A stretch of DNA of 64,000 nucleotides from Mesorhizobium comanense (lineage in GTDB: Bacteria; Pseudomonadota; Alphaproteobacteria; Rhizobiales; Rhizobiaceae), in NCBI RefSeq assembly GCF_005503535.1, contig NZ_SCNN01000005.1:248001-312000 (forward strand), in the 5' to 3' direction. The stretch's first letter is position 1. Every line of letters starts with the position of its first letter. Positions 53,948-63,437 of this stretch are shown piece after piece. Under the pieces are notes generated by a model. The model did not search any database. It worked only from the letters and a program-made list of their open reading frames with translations, and was not told the DNA's origin. The position numbers were made by a program, and so were the translations under genes.

Positions 53948-56401
53948 ATGGCTGGAAGGGGCCGGGGCTCGGATCAGGGCGAGGACGCTGTTGTCGGCGT
54001 CAGCGAACGGTCCCTGTTTGCCAACACCATATCGATACCGGCCGCGCCGGCCTCTCCGGCCCTGCGGCCGGGTGATCAACGCCTGCCGCAAGTCATCGAC
54101 GCGCCCATAACCGTTTCCGAAACCAGCCCCCTCGTTCGGTTGCGGCGGCATCTCGGTCGCCTTTCGTGGCCGGCAATCCAGGCAAGCCTGGCTTCCGCCG
54201 CGACCCTGGAGCTTGACCGCGGCATCGCATTTTTGCTGGTGCCGGTGTTCCTGGCCTCGGGCGTGATCTTCTATTTCTCGCTGGCCAATGAGCCTGGCTT
54301 TGCCCAGCCGATCGCCATTGCCGTTCTCCTGGCGGTCTGTGCGGCCGTATCGCGATCCTGGCCCCGAACCCATTTGTGCTTCTTCGCCGCGCTGCTGTGC
54401 GCGCTTGGCGTGCTCGCGGCCAAGGTCGAGACCTGGCGCGCGGGGACACGGATGCTGGGCTCCGAGATCGCCACGCAGGTCACGGGCAGGATCGTGGCGA
54501 TGGACCAGATGGAGACAGGGCGTATCCGGCTGACTATCGACGTGACTTCGACCGCGCGGCCGAAACTGCGCTATGCGCCGGAGCGGGTCCGCATTTCCGC
54601 GGTCAAGATACCGGCCGGGATGAAAGCCGGTACGCTCGTGAGCGGCTACGCCAGGCTGTTGCCGCCGACGGGCCCGGTGCGTCCCGACAGCTACGACTTC
54701 TCCTTTGACAGCTATTTCTCGGGCATCGGCGCCAGCGGGTTCTTCATGGGCACGCCCAGGATTGTTGCCGACGATGATGATGCTTCGCTGCTGTCGCGTC
54801 TTTCCTCGTCCATCGAGAACGCCCGGCAGGACATAGCCGATCACATCCGAAGCCAAGTCGGTGGCGCCGAGGGCGAGATTGCTGCGGCGCTGATGGTCGG
54901 GGTGCGCGCCGGCATCCCCAATGAAATCAACGAGTCCATGCGGCGGACCGGCATTTACCACATCATTTCGATTTCCGGACTGCACATGGCGCTGGTGGCG
55001 GGCACCGTCATGATGTTGATGCGTGGCGCCTTCGCCCTTTTTCCGGACTTTTCCTCGCGCCGGCCGGTCAAGAAATACGCCGCCGCTGTCGCGCTCTTCT
55101 CGATCGCCGCCTACCTCGTCATTTCAGGTGTCGTCGTTGCGGCCGAACGAAGCTTCATCATGCTGGCGGTGATGCTCGTTGCCGTCCTGTTCGACCGGGC
55201 AGCGCTGACAATGCGCAATCTGGCGATCTCCGCCCTTGCGGTCATCGCCGTGTCGCCGCACGAAGTGGTGGGCCCGAGTTTCCAGATGTCCTTCGCAGCG
55301 ACCGCGGCGCTGGTGGGTGCGTATGCGGGCTGGGCCGACCACCGCGCGGGAAAGGCGAGGCCACCGCCGCCAAAACGATCGCCGCTCGGTTTCCTGGTCC
55401 ATCGATTTCTGCTGACGGCCGGCGGGTTGGCAATGACCTCCATCATTGCCGGCAGTGCAACAGCACTCTTCGCGGTCTGGCATTTCCAGCGTGTCTCGCC
55501 GCTCAGCCTGTTCGCCAATCTGGCGATCATGCCGATCGTCTCGGCCGTGATGTTCCTTTGTGTTGCCGCCGCGTTGTTGATGCCGTTCGGTCTCGACTGG
55601 CCGGCGCTCTATTTGATGGGCAAGGGTCTGACGGCGATGATCGCCATATCGGCGTGGATATCGGAGCGCTCGCCTGTCGACGCGGTAGGGCTGATCTCGC
55701 ACCACTCCGTCTTCATGGTAACAATTGCGCTCATCATCGCGACCGTGGCCACGACCTGGCTCAGGCTGGCGGCCATACCCTTCGCGCTTGCCGGCCTGCT
55801 GACCGTTTCGAGTACGCGCGCGCCCGATGTGCTGATCTCGGAAGACGCCAGGCTGGTGGCGCTGCCGATCGGCGGTGGCGAACTCGCGGTCAGCCGCGCC
55901 CGTCCGAACCAGTTCACTGTCGACAATTGGAAACGCGCCCTGAAGTCCGAGACCATCGTGCTGCCAGAAGCTTTCGGCTCCGGGGAGGGGCAGTTCGACA
56001 TCTTCGATCCCGCGCAACTGCCGGCGGGAGCACCGTTCTATTGTCTTGCAGACCTCTGCATGGCCCGCCATCCCGAAGGCGCCATCATTGCCTATGTCGA
56101 AGATCGCAAGGACACATGGAAGGCCTGCGGATATGCCAATCTGATCGTCGTCAACGACGCCACCGGCTATGATGCCTGCCATGACCCGATGGTTCTGGTC
56201 GTAACCAAGCGGCAGCTTGCACGCGAAGGCAGCGCCGCCATCTTCTTCGACCGCCAATCGTCAACGACCCCTGCCGAGATCGAATTCTCGGTCAACAAGC
56301 CGTACCGGCCCTGGCACGAGCAGCGGAAGTTTTCGCGCGAGGCGAGGGGCCTGCTACCCTACCAAAAGCCTGAAAAGCCGGATTCCGTGCCCGCTCAATA
56401 G
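53948..56401 (+). CDS. comEC: ComEC/Rec2-type competence protein
   Basis: An 817-residue inner-membrane protein of the ComEC family, the channel for DNA entry in natural transformation. It has an N-terminal helical pair (about 80-160), a DUF4131 OB-fold-like domain (about 160-280), and a multi-helix competence domain (about 300-620) that contains [43 protein letters not shown] and [16 protein letters not shown]. The C-terminal 200 residues show no HxHxDH motif, so the metallo-beta-lactamase nuclease domain of Bacillus ComEC is degenerate or lost. ATG at 53948 has AAGGGG eight bases upstream; ATG at 53909 is in frame. Confidence 0.92.
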   Translation: MAGRGRGSDQGEDAVVGVSERSLFANTISIPAAPASPALRPGDQRLPQVIDAPITVSETSPLVRLRRHLGRLSWPAIQASLASAATLELDRGIAFLLVPVFLASGVIFYFSLANEPGFAQPIAIAVLLAVCAAVSRSWPRTHLCFFAALLCALGVLAAKVETWRAGTRMLGSEIATQVTGRIVAMDQMETGRIRLTIDVTSTARPKLRYAPERVRISAVKIPAGMKAGTLVSGYARLLPPTGPVRPDSYDFSFDSYFSGIGASGFFMGTPRIVADDDDASLLSRLSSSIENARQDIADHIRSQVGGAEGEIAAALMVGVRAGIPNEINESMRRTGIYHIISISGLHMALVAGTVMMLMRGAFALFPDFSSRRPVKKYAAAVALFSIAAYLVISGVVVAAERSFIMLAVMLVAVLFDRAALTMRNLAISALAVIAVSPHEVVGPSFQMSFAATAALVGAYAGWADHRAGKARPPPPKRSPLGFLVHRFLLTAGGLAMTSIIAGSATALFAVWHFQRVSPLSLFANLAIMPIVSAVMFLCVAAALLMPFGLDWPALYLMGKGLTAMIAISAWISERSPVDAVGLISHHSVFMVTIALIIATVATTWLRLAAIPFALAGLLTVSSTRAPDVLISEDARLVALPIGGGELAVSRARPNQFTVDNWKRALKSETIVLPEAFGSGEGQFDIFDPAQLPAGAPFYCLADLCMARHPEGAIIAYVEDRKDTWKACGYANLIVVNDATGYDACHDPMVLVVTKRQLAREGSAAIFFDRQSSTTPAEIEFSVNKPYRPWHEQRKFSREARGLLPYQKPEKPDSVPAQ

Positions 56402-57153
56402 CGCCTGATAAGCCCGACGAGCCTGCCCTGCACCTTGACCCTGTCCGGCCCGAAAATACGTGTTTCATAGGCCGGGTTCGCGGCTTCAAGCGCAATCGAG
56501 GCGCCCTTGCGGCGGAACCGCTTCAGCGTCGCCTCTTCCTCATCGACCAGCGCCACGACGATCTCGCCAGGGCTTGCCGTATCGGCGTTGCGGATGATGA
56601 CGGTGTCGCCGTCGAAGATGCCGGCCTCGATCATCGAGTCGCCCTTGACCTCAAGCGCATAGTGCTCGCCACCCATGATCATGTCGGGCGGCACCGAGAT
56701 CGAATGGGTCTGGTGCTGGATGGCGTCGATCGGCACACCAGCGGCAATGCGGCCCATCACCGGAATGGACACGGCGGAAACGGCATCGTCGTCATTGCCG
56801 GCCGCGGGCACGCGCGACGGCGGCGTCGCCGGCTTGATCTGGCGGCCGAGGCCGCCCTGTCCGGGGCTGGTCTGGCCAAGGCTGCCCTGGATGACGCTCG
56901 GCGAAAACTTCTTGGCCGCGTTGAGGCCTGGCGCGATCGAATCGGGCAACCGCAGCACTTCCAGGGCGCGCGCCCGGTTGGGCAGGCGCCTTATGAAGCC
57001 GCGTTCCTCCAGCGCCGTGATCAGGCGATGGATACCCGACTTCGAGGCCAGGTCCAGCGCTTCCTTCATCTCGTCAAAGGACGGCGGGATGCCGCTTTCC
57101 TTGAGCCTTTCATGAATGAACATCAGCAGTTCATGTTGCTTGCGCGTCAGCAT
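56395..57153 (-). CDS. lexA: SOS repressor LexA
   Basis: The 252-residue repressor of the SOS response. The N-terminal winged helix (about 1-65) starts [29 protein letters not shown]. The self-cleavage site is Ala138-Gly139 (GRIAAGVP), and the catalytic pair is Ser173 (GDSMIEAG) and Lys211 (ATLKRF). A Pro/Gln-rich linker of about 40 residues (85-125) separates the domains, longer than in E. coli. Start ATG at 57153. The gene carries its own SOS box (57225-57239), so it is autoregulated. Its 3' end overlaps comEC by seven bases. Confidence 0.96.
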   Translation of the reverse strand: MLTRKQHELLMFIHERLKESGIPPSFDEMKEALDLASKSGIHRLITALEERGFIRRLPNRARALEVLRLPDSIAPGLNAAKKFSPSVIQGSLGQTSPGQGGLGRQIKPATPPSRVPAAGNDDDAVSAVSIPVMGRIAAGVPIDAIQHQTHSISVPPDMIMGGEHYALEVKGDSMIEAGIFDGDTVIIRNADTASPGEIVVALVDEEEATLKRFRRKGASIALEAANPAYETRIFGPDRVKVQGRLVGLIRRY

Positions 57154-57511
57154 GGCGGTCCCCAAGGTATGAACGGACGGTCTGCACCAGAATCGAAAAA
57201 ACAAACCCAGAACAAACCCTATCTGTTCCAGTTGTGTTCCGCAACCGTTTAAAGTTTAATGAATTTGTTAAGGCGGCTGAAATTATTTGACCCCGGGCGC
57301 CTTGCGAGACGCCGCGGTTTCCGCGATCGGTATCGCCCGCGCTATTGAAATTGTTTTGGTTAATAGCCTGTGGCCTATCTCCAGAAGAACCTTGGCCTCA
57401 ATCGATCGGAAGGCCTCCATCAGGCTGGTTTGTTCGATCTGCAGGCTGTTGCCACCGAGAACGAAACGAAGCCAAAACGCCAACCGTCGCAACGCGGAAA
57501 TCCGGATGCTC
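57154..57511. other. Intergenic region with lexA promoter and a possible small frame
   Basis: The 358-base gap holds the lexA promoter and SOS box at its left end. The right part (57283-57420, minus) can encode a 45-residue peptide starting MEAFRSIEAKVLLEI and ending RKAPGVK. It lacks a clear ribosome-binding site and a recognised family, so I do not call it a gene. It may be a remnant. Nothing else is visible. Confidence 0.3.
57225..57239 (-). promoter_or_regulatory. LexA-binding SOS box, alphaproteobacterial type
   Basis: GTTC (57225-57228) and GTTC (57236-57239) are separated by exactly seven bases, matching the alphaproteobacterial GTTC-N7-GTTC consensus. On the minus strand it lies between a -35-like TTGCGG (57244-57239) and a -10-like TAGGGT (57221-57216), 17 bases apart. 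LexA binding here would block its own promoter. Confidence 0.85.
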
Positions 57512-58486
57512 TCACGCCACCGGTATCCCCCCGGCCAGCACCTGCGAGTAAGCGCCGGCATCGATGTTGCCGCCCGAGATGACGCAGACGATATTGCCGG
57601 TTGCGTATCCGCTGCCGAGAGCGGCGGCAAGCGACGCTGCTCCCGCGCCTTCGGCCACGATCTTTGCTTTCGAGAACAGGAGGCGCATGGCCTCCGTGAC
57701 CTGCTCGAGGCTGACGGTGACGGCGCCATCAATAAGCTGCTTCGCCACCGGCCAGAGCCCGGGCACCAGGGACGGGCCGCCAATGCTCTTGATGAAGGAA
57801 GGCCGCGTCTCGATCTCGACGATGCGTCCAGCCGCCAGAGCGGCGGTGACCGGAGCGGCATTCTCGTCTTCGACCGCGAACGCCCTTGCCTGCGGTCGCA
57901 AAGACTTGACCGCGGCGGCCACCCCTGTCGTCATGCCGCCACCGCCGTAGGGTGTGAGCACGCAATCGATTGCGGGCAGGTCTTCGACGATCTCGAGGCC
58001 GATGGTGCCGTTGCCCGCCAGGACGGCTTGGTCGGTGACGGGATTGATCAGAAGCTCGCTGGCGCCGGGGTGTTCGGCACCGGTAATGTAACGCCACCAT
58101 GTCTCATGCGAGACGAAGCGGACGTCTCCGCCGAGCCGGCGGACGCCGTCGATCTTGGTCTGCGGCGCGTCGGCATACATGTAGGCGGCCATTGGAATGC
58201 CAAGCGCCCGTGCCGCCCAGGCCATCCCATAGGCCATGTTGCCGGAACTTACCGTCGCCACGCCATGTCTCAGCGTGTCGGCATCGCGCGACAGCAGGGC
58301 ATTGAGCGCCGGCCTGACCTTGAAGGCGCCAATCGGCGACAGCGTCTCCAGCTTCAGGAAAATATGCTGGTCGGCCCGGCCGAGGTCGACAGACAGCAGC
58401 GGCGTTCGCGGCAGCCACGCACTCAGCCGGTCACGCGCCGCCGCAATCTCGTCAAGCGTCGGAGGGCGAGGGGGCGCGAAACTCAT
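57512..58486 (-). CDS. PLP-dependent threonine/serine dehydratase family protein
   Basis: A 324-residue fold-type II PLP enzyme. The PLP lysine lies in LSPIGAFKVRPALNAL (the family consensus is SFKxRGA), the cofactor phosphate loop is CVLTPYGGGGMTTGVAAAV, and SSGNMAYGMAWAARALGIPMAAYM is the substrate loop. Members include threonine dehydratases and hydroxyectoine-type dehydratases; I cannot say which amino acid is used. It overlaps the upstream GntR gene by ATGA, so it is its operon partner. It is the enzyme nearest to the divergent tryptophan locus, but a direct role there is uncertain. Confidence 0.88.
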   Translation of the reverse strand: MSFAPPRPPTLDEIAAARDRLSAWLPRTPLLSVDLGRADQHIFLKLETLSPIGAFKVRPALNALLSRDADTLRHGVATVSSGNMAYGMAWAARALGIPMAAYMYADAPQTKIDGVRRLGGDVRFVSHETWWRYITGAEHPGASELLINPVTDQAVLAGNGTIGLEIVEDLPAIDCVLTPYGGGGMTTGVAAAVKSLRPQARAFAVEDENAAPVTAALAAGRIVEIETRPSFIKSIGGPSLVPGLWPVAKQLIDGAVTVSLEQVTEAMRLLFSKAKIVAEGAGAASLAAALGSGYATGNIVCVISGGNIDAGAYSQVLAGGIPVA

Positions 58487-59256
58487 CCGGAAACCGTTTT
58501 CAGGCTGCCGGCGCGCGCGGCATAGCCATTGGCGCCATTGTCTTCGGTGTGGACATAGACATGCAGCGTGTAGCCGATATGGGCAGTCATCAAAGCCCTT
58601 GCCCGTTCGATGTCGCGATCGAGCGCGGCTTCCATGATCGCGGTGTGATGCTCGATCGCGATCGCCTCGCGCAGCGCATCCATCGCTTCCTCATAGCCGT
58701 TCTTGAGGCCGGCCGCGGCCCGCAGCGTCGGTGCCAGGCCGAGAAAACGATGGTGCCGCCGCAATTGGTCCGCGATTGTCGAGCGGAAGCGCAGCAGCCA
58801 GTTGGACGTCGCTGCGCTCAGCAGTGCCGCGTGAAACGCCTCGTGGCTCTCGTCCCATTGGTCGACGGCCGCATCCGAGGGGTCATCGACCGCCGTCTTG
58901 CAGCGGGACAGCCGGTAATGAGCGGTGACGACGGCGTCCTCCCACTCGCGGCCGCCCTTTGCGATCGATTCCAGGAACAGCGGCATCTCGACGACAAGTC
59001 TTGCCCGCGCCAGATCCTCGAGTTCGGCACGGGAAACCGGGGCGACGGCAAAGCCGCGATTGCTTATGGCGGTGACAAGGCGTTCGGCTTCGAGCCGCGA
59101 CAATGCCTCGCGGAGCGGCGTCCAGCCAACACCATAGGTGCCGCGTAGCGCGCTCAGCTTGAGCGGCGCGCCCGGCATGAGGCGGGTGGTCAGGATATCG
59201 CGCCGCAGCAGCTGATAGGCCGCTTCCGTCTTGGTCGAATTGGTCTGGTCCTGCAT
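58483..59256 (-). CDS. GntR family regulator (FCD subfamily)
   Basis: A 257-residue regulator. A winged-helix domain (about 8-75: AYQLLRRDILTTRLMPGAPLKLSALRGTYGVGWTPLREALSRLEAERLVTAISNRGFAVAPVS) is followed by an all-helical FCD ligand-binding domain (about 80-230). The FCD domain contains the metal-ligand-type segments ESHEAFHAALLSAATSNWLL and EHHTAIMEAALDRDIERARALMTAHI. It is divergent from the ABC transporter genes. Two near-identical AT palindromes between them (59286-59297 and 59315-59326) are the likely operators. Confidence 0.93.
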   Translation of the reverse strand: MQDQTNSTKTEAAYQLLRRDILTTRLMPGAPLKLSALRGTYGVGWTPLREALSRLEAERLVTAISNRGFAVAPVSRAELEDLARARLVVEMPLFLESIAKGGREWEDAVVTAHYRLSRCKTAVDDPSDAAVDQWDESHEAFHAALLSAATSNWLLRFRSTIADQLRRHHRFLGLAPTLRAAAGLKNGYEEAMDALREAIAIEHHTAIMEAALDRDIERARALMTAHIGYTLHVYVHTEDNGANGYAARAGSLKTVSG

Positions 59257-59285
59257 CGCGATCCGTCCATCGTCGGGCCTGGGAA

Positions 59286-59326
59286 ATTATATATGATGGG
59301 AAGGCATGGCAAGAATTATATATAAT
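59286..59326. promoter_or_regulatory. Twin AT palindromes between gntR and the ABC operon
   Basis: ATTATATATGAT (59286-59297) and ATTATATATAAT (59315-59326) differ at one position, and the second is a perfect palindrome. Centres are 29 bp apart, just under three helical turns. Nothing else of this composition is near in this GC-rich DNA. They are the likely binding sites of the divergent GntR regulator. Confidence 0.6.
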
Positions 59327-59328
59327 GT

Positions 59329-59357
59329 TTGACACGCGCCGACTGACTGACCATGAT
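59329..59357 (+). promoter_or_regulatory. Promoter of the tryptophan/kynurenine ABC operon
   Basis: TTGACA (59329-59334), a perfect -35, is followed after 17 bases by CATGAT (59352-59357). The -35 begins two bases after the second AT palindrome, so a protein bound there would overlap RNA polymerase. Transcription would start about 45 bases before the binding-protein gene. Confidence 0.6.
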
Positions 59358-59410
59358 CGCGGCAAGTGCCGTCCCGATGAACGGCGCTAGTCAAATCTGG
59401 GAGGGAAATG

Positions 59411-60397
59411 ATGTTGAAGTCGAAATCCGCTTGGCTGTCGGGATTGGCCCTGGCAGGCGCATTGATGGTCAGCGCCGGCAGCGCCGCGGCAGACCAGATC
59501 CGCATCGGTATCGCCAATTTCGGCGAGCATCCTCAGCTCAACGCCTCTATAGCCGGCTTCAAGAAGGCCTTGACCGACAACGGTTTTGTCGAGGGCAAGG
59601 ACGTCGTCTACACGGAAAGCCACACCAATTTCGACGCCTCGCTTGTGCCGCAGATGATCGCCAAGCTTCAGGCCGAGCAGCCGAAGCTGATCTACACCAT
59701 CACCACGCCGGTCTCGCAGATCGCCAAGAAGGCGCTCGCCGGCTCCGGCATTCCGATCGTCTTTGCCGCCGTCACCGATCCGGTCGCGGCAAAGCTGGTG
59801 CCATCGTGGGACGCCGGTGACGACGGCATGACGGGCGCCAGCGACCTGCAGGACGTCGCCGCTGTCATGGCCTTCACCAAGAAGCTGCTGCCGAACGCCA
59901 AGCGCTTCGGCGTGCCTTACAATCCAGGCGAGGCCAACGACGTCGCCCTGATCGAAAAGATCAAGGCGGCGGCACCCGCCGCCGGCTTCGAAGTCGTGGA
60001 AGTCGGTGTCGACAACGTCAATGACATTCAGCAGCGTATTGCTTCGCTCGCCGGCAAGGTCGACGTGATCTATGGCCCGGCTTCGAACCTGATCCAGCCG
60101 GCGATCGCCGCTGTCTCGGCGGCCGCCCGCCAGGCCGGCATCCCGGTCGTCAACTCCGACGACAGCGCGGTTCGCAACGGCACGGTGCCGGCGAGCTTCG
60201 CGGTCAATTACACGCAGGTCGGAGTCAACGCCGGCAACATCGCCGCCGAAATCCTCAAGGGCAAGGATCCCAAGACGATCGCACCGTCGCGCCCGGCCTA
60301 CAAGGACCACATGGCAACGATTTCCCGCAAGGCGATGGCGGCGTTCGGCATCGAGATTCCTGCCTCGATGGCCGATTGCGGCTGCATCGTCGACTGA
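59411..60397 (+). CDS. ABC transporter substrate-binding protein (TrpX-like)
   Basis: A 328-residue periplasmic binding protein of the ABC_sub_bind family (PF04392, the family of TrpX). The signal peptide is about residues 1-27 (cleavage near SAAA-DQIRIG). The domain shows RIGIANFGEHPQLNASIAGFKKAL, GKDVVYTESHTNFDASLVPQMIAKLQAEQPKLIYTITTPV, GIPIVFAAVTDPVAAKLV and DNVNDIQQRIASLAGKVDVIYGPASNL. The next genes are the ATPase, permease and kynureninase, so the ligand is probably tryptophan or kynurenine. ATG at 59411 has GGAGG six bases upstream; the preceding ATG is too close. Confidence 0.88.
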   Translation: MLKSKSAWLSGLALAGALMVSAGSAAADQIRIGIANFGEHPQLNASIAGFKKALTDNGFVEGKDVVYTESHTNFDASLVPQMIAKLQAEQPKLIYTITTPVSQIAKKALAGSGIPIVFAAVTDPVAAKLVPSWDAGDDGMTGASDLQDVAAVMAFTKKLLPNAKRFGVPYNPGEANDVALIEKIKAAAPAAGFEVVEVGVDNVNDIQQRIASLAGKVDVIYGPASNLIQPAIAAVSAAARQAGIPVVNSDDSAVRNGTVPASFAVNYTQVGVNAGNIAAEILKGKDPKTIAPSRPAYKDHMATISRKAMAAFGIEIPASMADCGCIVD

Positions 60398-60460
60398 CAG
60401 CGGCTTGCGCAGGGTGGCGGCGCCGGATGCCGTCACCCTCTTTGGGGCCAGGGAGGAACG

Positions 60461-61240
60461 ATGCTGGAAATCCGATCCGCGCGCAAAGTGTTTTATCGGG
60501 GGCAGCCTGACGAGAAGGTCGCGCTCGATGGCCTCGACCTGTCGCTGGCCACAGGCGAGTTCGGCATTGTCATCGGCTCCAACGGAGCCGGCAAGAGCAG
60601 CATGCTCAACGCCATTTCAGGCGCTCTTGTGCTGGATTCCGGCAAGATCCTGATCAATGGCTCTGACGTGACAAACATGCCGGTGCACAAGCGCGCCGCG
60701 AGATTGGCGCGCGTCTTCCAGGATCCGATGCGCGGCACCGCCGCCAGCATGACCGTGGCGGAGAACATGCTGCTGGCCGATCTGCGCAGTCAAAAACGCA
60801 CGCTACGGCAAGGGCTGAACGCCACACGGCTGGCGTCCTACAAGGAGCGGCTGTCGATATTGGGCCTCGGTCTTGAAAATCGTCTCGATACCCGTGTCGA
60901 TCTGCTCTCGGGCGGGCAGCGGCAGTCGCTGTCTTTGATCATGGCCGTCGGCGGATCGCCTGATTTGCTGCTGCTCGACGAACATACCGCGGCACTCGAT
61001 CCGCGCACGGCCGAGATCGTCATGCGCGCGACGGTGCGCGCCGTCGACGCGCTGAAGCTGACCACCCTGATGGTGACCCACAACATGCAGCACGCCGTCG
61101 ACTATGGCAGCCGGGTGATCATGCTCGACGCGGGTCGCGTCCTGCTGGAGGTCACCGGCGAGGAGAAGGCGAGGGTCACGGTTCTCGATCTGATCGGCCA
61201 TTTTTCGGTCAAGACCGATCGCATGTTGCTGGCGAGCTGA
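60461..61240 (+). CDS. ABC transporter ATP-binding protein
   Basis: A 259-residue ATPase. Walker A is IGSNGAGKSSMLNAISG, the ABC signature is DLLSGGQRQSLSLIMAV, Walker B is PDLLLLDEHTAALDP and the switch His is in MVTHNMQHAVDYG. It resembles the ATPases paired with PF04392 binding proteins. It would power uptake through the permease encoded five bases downstream. Confidence 0.93.
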   Translation: MLEIRSARKVFYRGQPDEKVALDGLDLSLATGEFGIVIGSNGAGKSSMLNAISGALVLDSGKILINGSDVTNMPVHKRAARLARVFQDPMRGTAASMTVAENMLLADLRSQKRTLRQGLNATRLASYKERLSILGLGLENRLDTRVDLLSGGQRQSLSLIMAVGGSPDLLLLDEHTAALDPRTAEIVMRATVRAVDALKLTTLMVTHNMQHAVDYGSRVIMLDAGRVLLEVTGEEKARVTVLDLIGHFSVKTDRMLLAS

Positions 61241-61245
61241 TCATC

Positions 61246-62169
61246 ATGGGCTTCATTCAGGACGTACTGACGAGCTTCGTCGCGATCATCCCGGTCACCC
61301 TGGCGCAAAGCCTGATCCTGGCCTTCGTCGTGCTCGGGATCATGATCCCGTTCCGCATGCTCAATTTTCCGGATCTCACCAGCGAAGGCGCCTTTCCGCT
61401 CGGCGGCTGCGTCTGCGGCATCATGCTTGCCGCCGGAATGGCGCCGCTGACCGGCATTCTGGTCGCCTTTGTCGCGGGCTTCGCGGCGGGCTGCTGCACC
61501 GCCTTCATCCATCTGCGCTTCCGCATCCACACGCTTCTAGCCGGTATTCTGATGATGACGATGCTGTACAGCATCAACCTTCGCATCATGGGCAAGTCCA
61601 ACCTTTCCGTGTTCGGTTCACCCACCGTCTTCGACTGGGTGCCTTTCGCGCGGCCGGGTTTCCCGGCGAGCAAGATCGTCGTCGCCGGCGCCATCGCGCT
61701 CCTCGTCTTCCTGGCGCTCTACATGTTTTTCAGGACCGAGAAGGGTACTGCCGTGCGCGCCGTCGGCGCCAATCCCGACATGGCCGAGGCGCAAGGCATC
61801 AATGTCTGGGCAGCGACCATTGGTGGCGTCGGACTGGCCAGCGCGTTTTCGGCGTCGAGCGGCGCGTTGATGGTGCAGTCGCAGGGATTTGCCGACGTCA
61901 ATATGGGCCTGGGGATTCTCATCAACGGGCTGGCAGCGCTGATGATCGGCGAGGCGGTCGTCGGCAAGCAGACGGTCTGGCGTCAGCTGCTGGCGCCCTT
62001 TGCCGGCGCGATTATCTATTACCAGCTCGTCTCGTTCTGTCTTGCCGCCGGCATGCCGCCTCCAGATCTCAAGCTTGCGACCGGCCTGTTCGTGCTCGCC
62101 ATGCTGGCCTTGCCGAGCCTCAAGCGCAGCCGCGGGCCGGCGCCGGCGCGCGAAGCGATCCGTGAATAA
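61246..62169 (+). CDS. ABC transporter permease
   Basis: A 307-residue inner-membrane permease with about eight to nine hydrophobic segments, of the branched-chain amino acid-permease-like fold (BPD_transp_2). Indicative stretches are RMLNFPDLTSEGAFPLGGCVCGIMLAAG, ILAGILMMTMLYSINLRIMGKSNLSVFGSPTVFDW, GTAVRAVGANPDMAEAQGI and ALMIGEAVVGKQTVWRQLLAPFAGAIIYY. It starts five bases after the ATPase stop and kynU follows after 12 bases, so all four genes form one transcript. Confidence 0.92.
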   Translation: MGFIQDVLTSFVAIIPVTLAQSLILAFVVLGIMIPFRMLNFPDLTSEGAFPLGGCVCGIMLAAGMAPLTGILVAFVAGFAAGCCTAFIHLRFRIHTLLAGILMMTMLYSINLRIMGKSNLSVFGSPTVFDWVPFARPGFPASKIVVAGAIALLVFLALYMFFRTEKGTAVRAVGANPDMAEAQGINVWAATIGGVGLASAFSASSGALMVQSQGFADVNMGLGILINGLAALMIGEAVVGKQTVWRQLLAPFAGAIIYYQLVSFCLAAGMPPPDLKLATGLFVLAMLALPSLKRSRGPAPAREAIRE

Positions 62170-62181
62170 ACAGGGAATGTC

Positions 62182-63435
62182 ATGACCATGAACGCCACGC
62201 CCGATCTCGCGGCCGTCGAAGCCATGGATGCGGCCGATCCGCTACGCGCCATGCGCGACCGGTTCATCTTGCCGGAAGGCGTCATCTATCTCGACGGCAA
62301 TTCGCTGGGCGCGGCAGCCCCCGGCGTCTTCGGCGAATTGCAGAAGGCCGCGACGCAGGAATGGGCGCAGGATCTGATCCGTGCCTGGAACACCGCCGGC
62401 TGGTTCGACATGCCGGTCGCGCTTGGCGATCAGCTTGGGCGGCTGATCGGGGCGGCCGCCGGCCAGACGGTGGTCTGTGACACGACTTCCATCAACATCT
62501 ACAAGCTGCTCCACGCAGCCCTTGGCATGCGCCCGGACCGCTCCGTGATCGTCGCCGAGGGCGATAGTTTCCCGACCGACCTCTATATGGCCGAAGGCGT
62601 GGCCTCGACCCGGTCAGGAACGCGGCTGGTGCTGGAGGGCGTCGACGCGCCAGCCATCGAGGATTTGATCGACGAGCGCGTCGCCGTCATCCTGGTCAAC
62701 CACGTCAACTACAAGTCAGGCCAGTTGCGCGACATGGCCGCGCTGACGCGCAAGGCCCATGATGCCGGCGCGCTGATCATCTGGGATCTCTGCCACACCG
62801 CCGGCGCCCTGCCGGTCGAACTCGACCGCGCCAATGCCGATTTCGCGGTCGGCTGCACCTACAAGTATCTGAATGGCGGGCCCGGCGCGCCGGCATTCAT
62901 CTATGCGGCAGAACGCCATCATGGCGTTGTCCAGCAACCGCTGAGCGGCTGGTGGGGCCATGTGCGTCCCTTTGCCTTCGAGCAAGGTTTTACCGCCGGC
63001 AGCGGCATCCGCCGTTTCCTGTGCGGCACGCAGCCAATGCTCTCGATGCGGGCCCTGAAGGGGGCGCTCGACGTCTGGAACGATGTCGACATGGATGCGG
63101 TGCGCAAGAAAAGCATCGCGCTGACCGACCTCTTCATCGAGCTCGTCGAAGACAGATGCGGCGCTTACGGCCTCGAACTCGAGAGCCCGCGCGACGGCAA
63201 CCAGCGCGGCAGCCAGGTTTCGTTCCTCCACCCGCATGGCTACCAGGTGATGCGCGCCCTGATCGAGCGCGGCGTCATCGGCGATTTTCGCGCGCCCTCG
63301 ACCATCCGCTTCGGCTTCACGCCGCTTTATGTCGGGTACCGAGACGTATGGGAGGCGGTCGAAGTGCTGGAGGACATATTGCGCACCGGCGCCTGGCAGG
63401 AGGCGCGTTTCGCCGTCAAGACGGCGGTGACCTGA
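62182..63435 (+). CDS. kynU: Kynureninase
   Basis: A 417-residue PLP enzyme that cleaves kynurenine to anthranilate and L-alanine. The start has the typical ILPEGVIYLDGNSLGAAAP motif. The PLP lysine is Lys228 in AVGCTYKYLNGGPGAPAFIY, preceded by VILVNHVNYKSGQLRDM and LIIWDLCHTAGALPVEL. The C-terminal part has SQVSFLHPHGYQVMRALIERGVIGDFRAPSTIRFGFTPLYVGYRDVWEAVEVL. It is the last gene of the ABC operon and converges with the dioxygenase gene after two bases. Confidence 0.96.
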   Translation: MTMNATPDLAAVEAMDAADPLRAMRDRFILPEGVIYLDGNSLGAAAPGVFGELQKAATQEWAQDLIRAWNTAGWFDMPVALGDQLGRLIGAAAGQTVVCDTTSINIYKLLHAALGMRPDRSVIVAEGDSFPTDLYMAEGVASTRSGTRLVLEGVDAPAIEDLIDERVAVILVNHVNYKSGQLRDMAALTRKAHDAGALIIWDLCHTAGALPVELDRANADFAVGCTYKYLNGGPGAPAFIYAAERHHGVVQQPLSGWWGHVRPFAFEQGFTAGSGIRRFLCGTQPMLSMRALKGALDVWNDVDMDAVRKKSIALTDLFIELVEDRCGAYGLELESPRDGNQRGSQVSFLHPHGYQVMRALIERGVIGDFRAPSTIRFGFTPLYVGYRDVWEAVEVLEDILRTGAWQEARFAVKTAVT

Positions 63436-63437
63436 GT

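Noticed and set aside
57287..58525. 412-residue open frame on the plus strand
   Set aside because: It is antisense to the PLP dehydratase, which has the expected lysine and phosphate loop.
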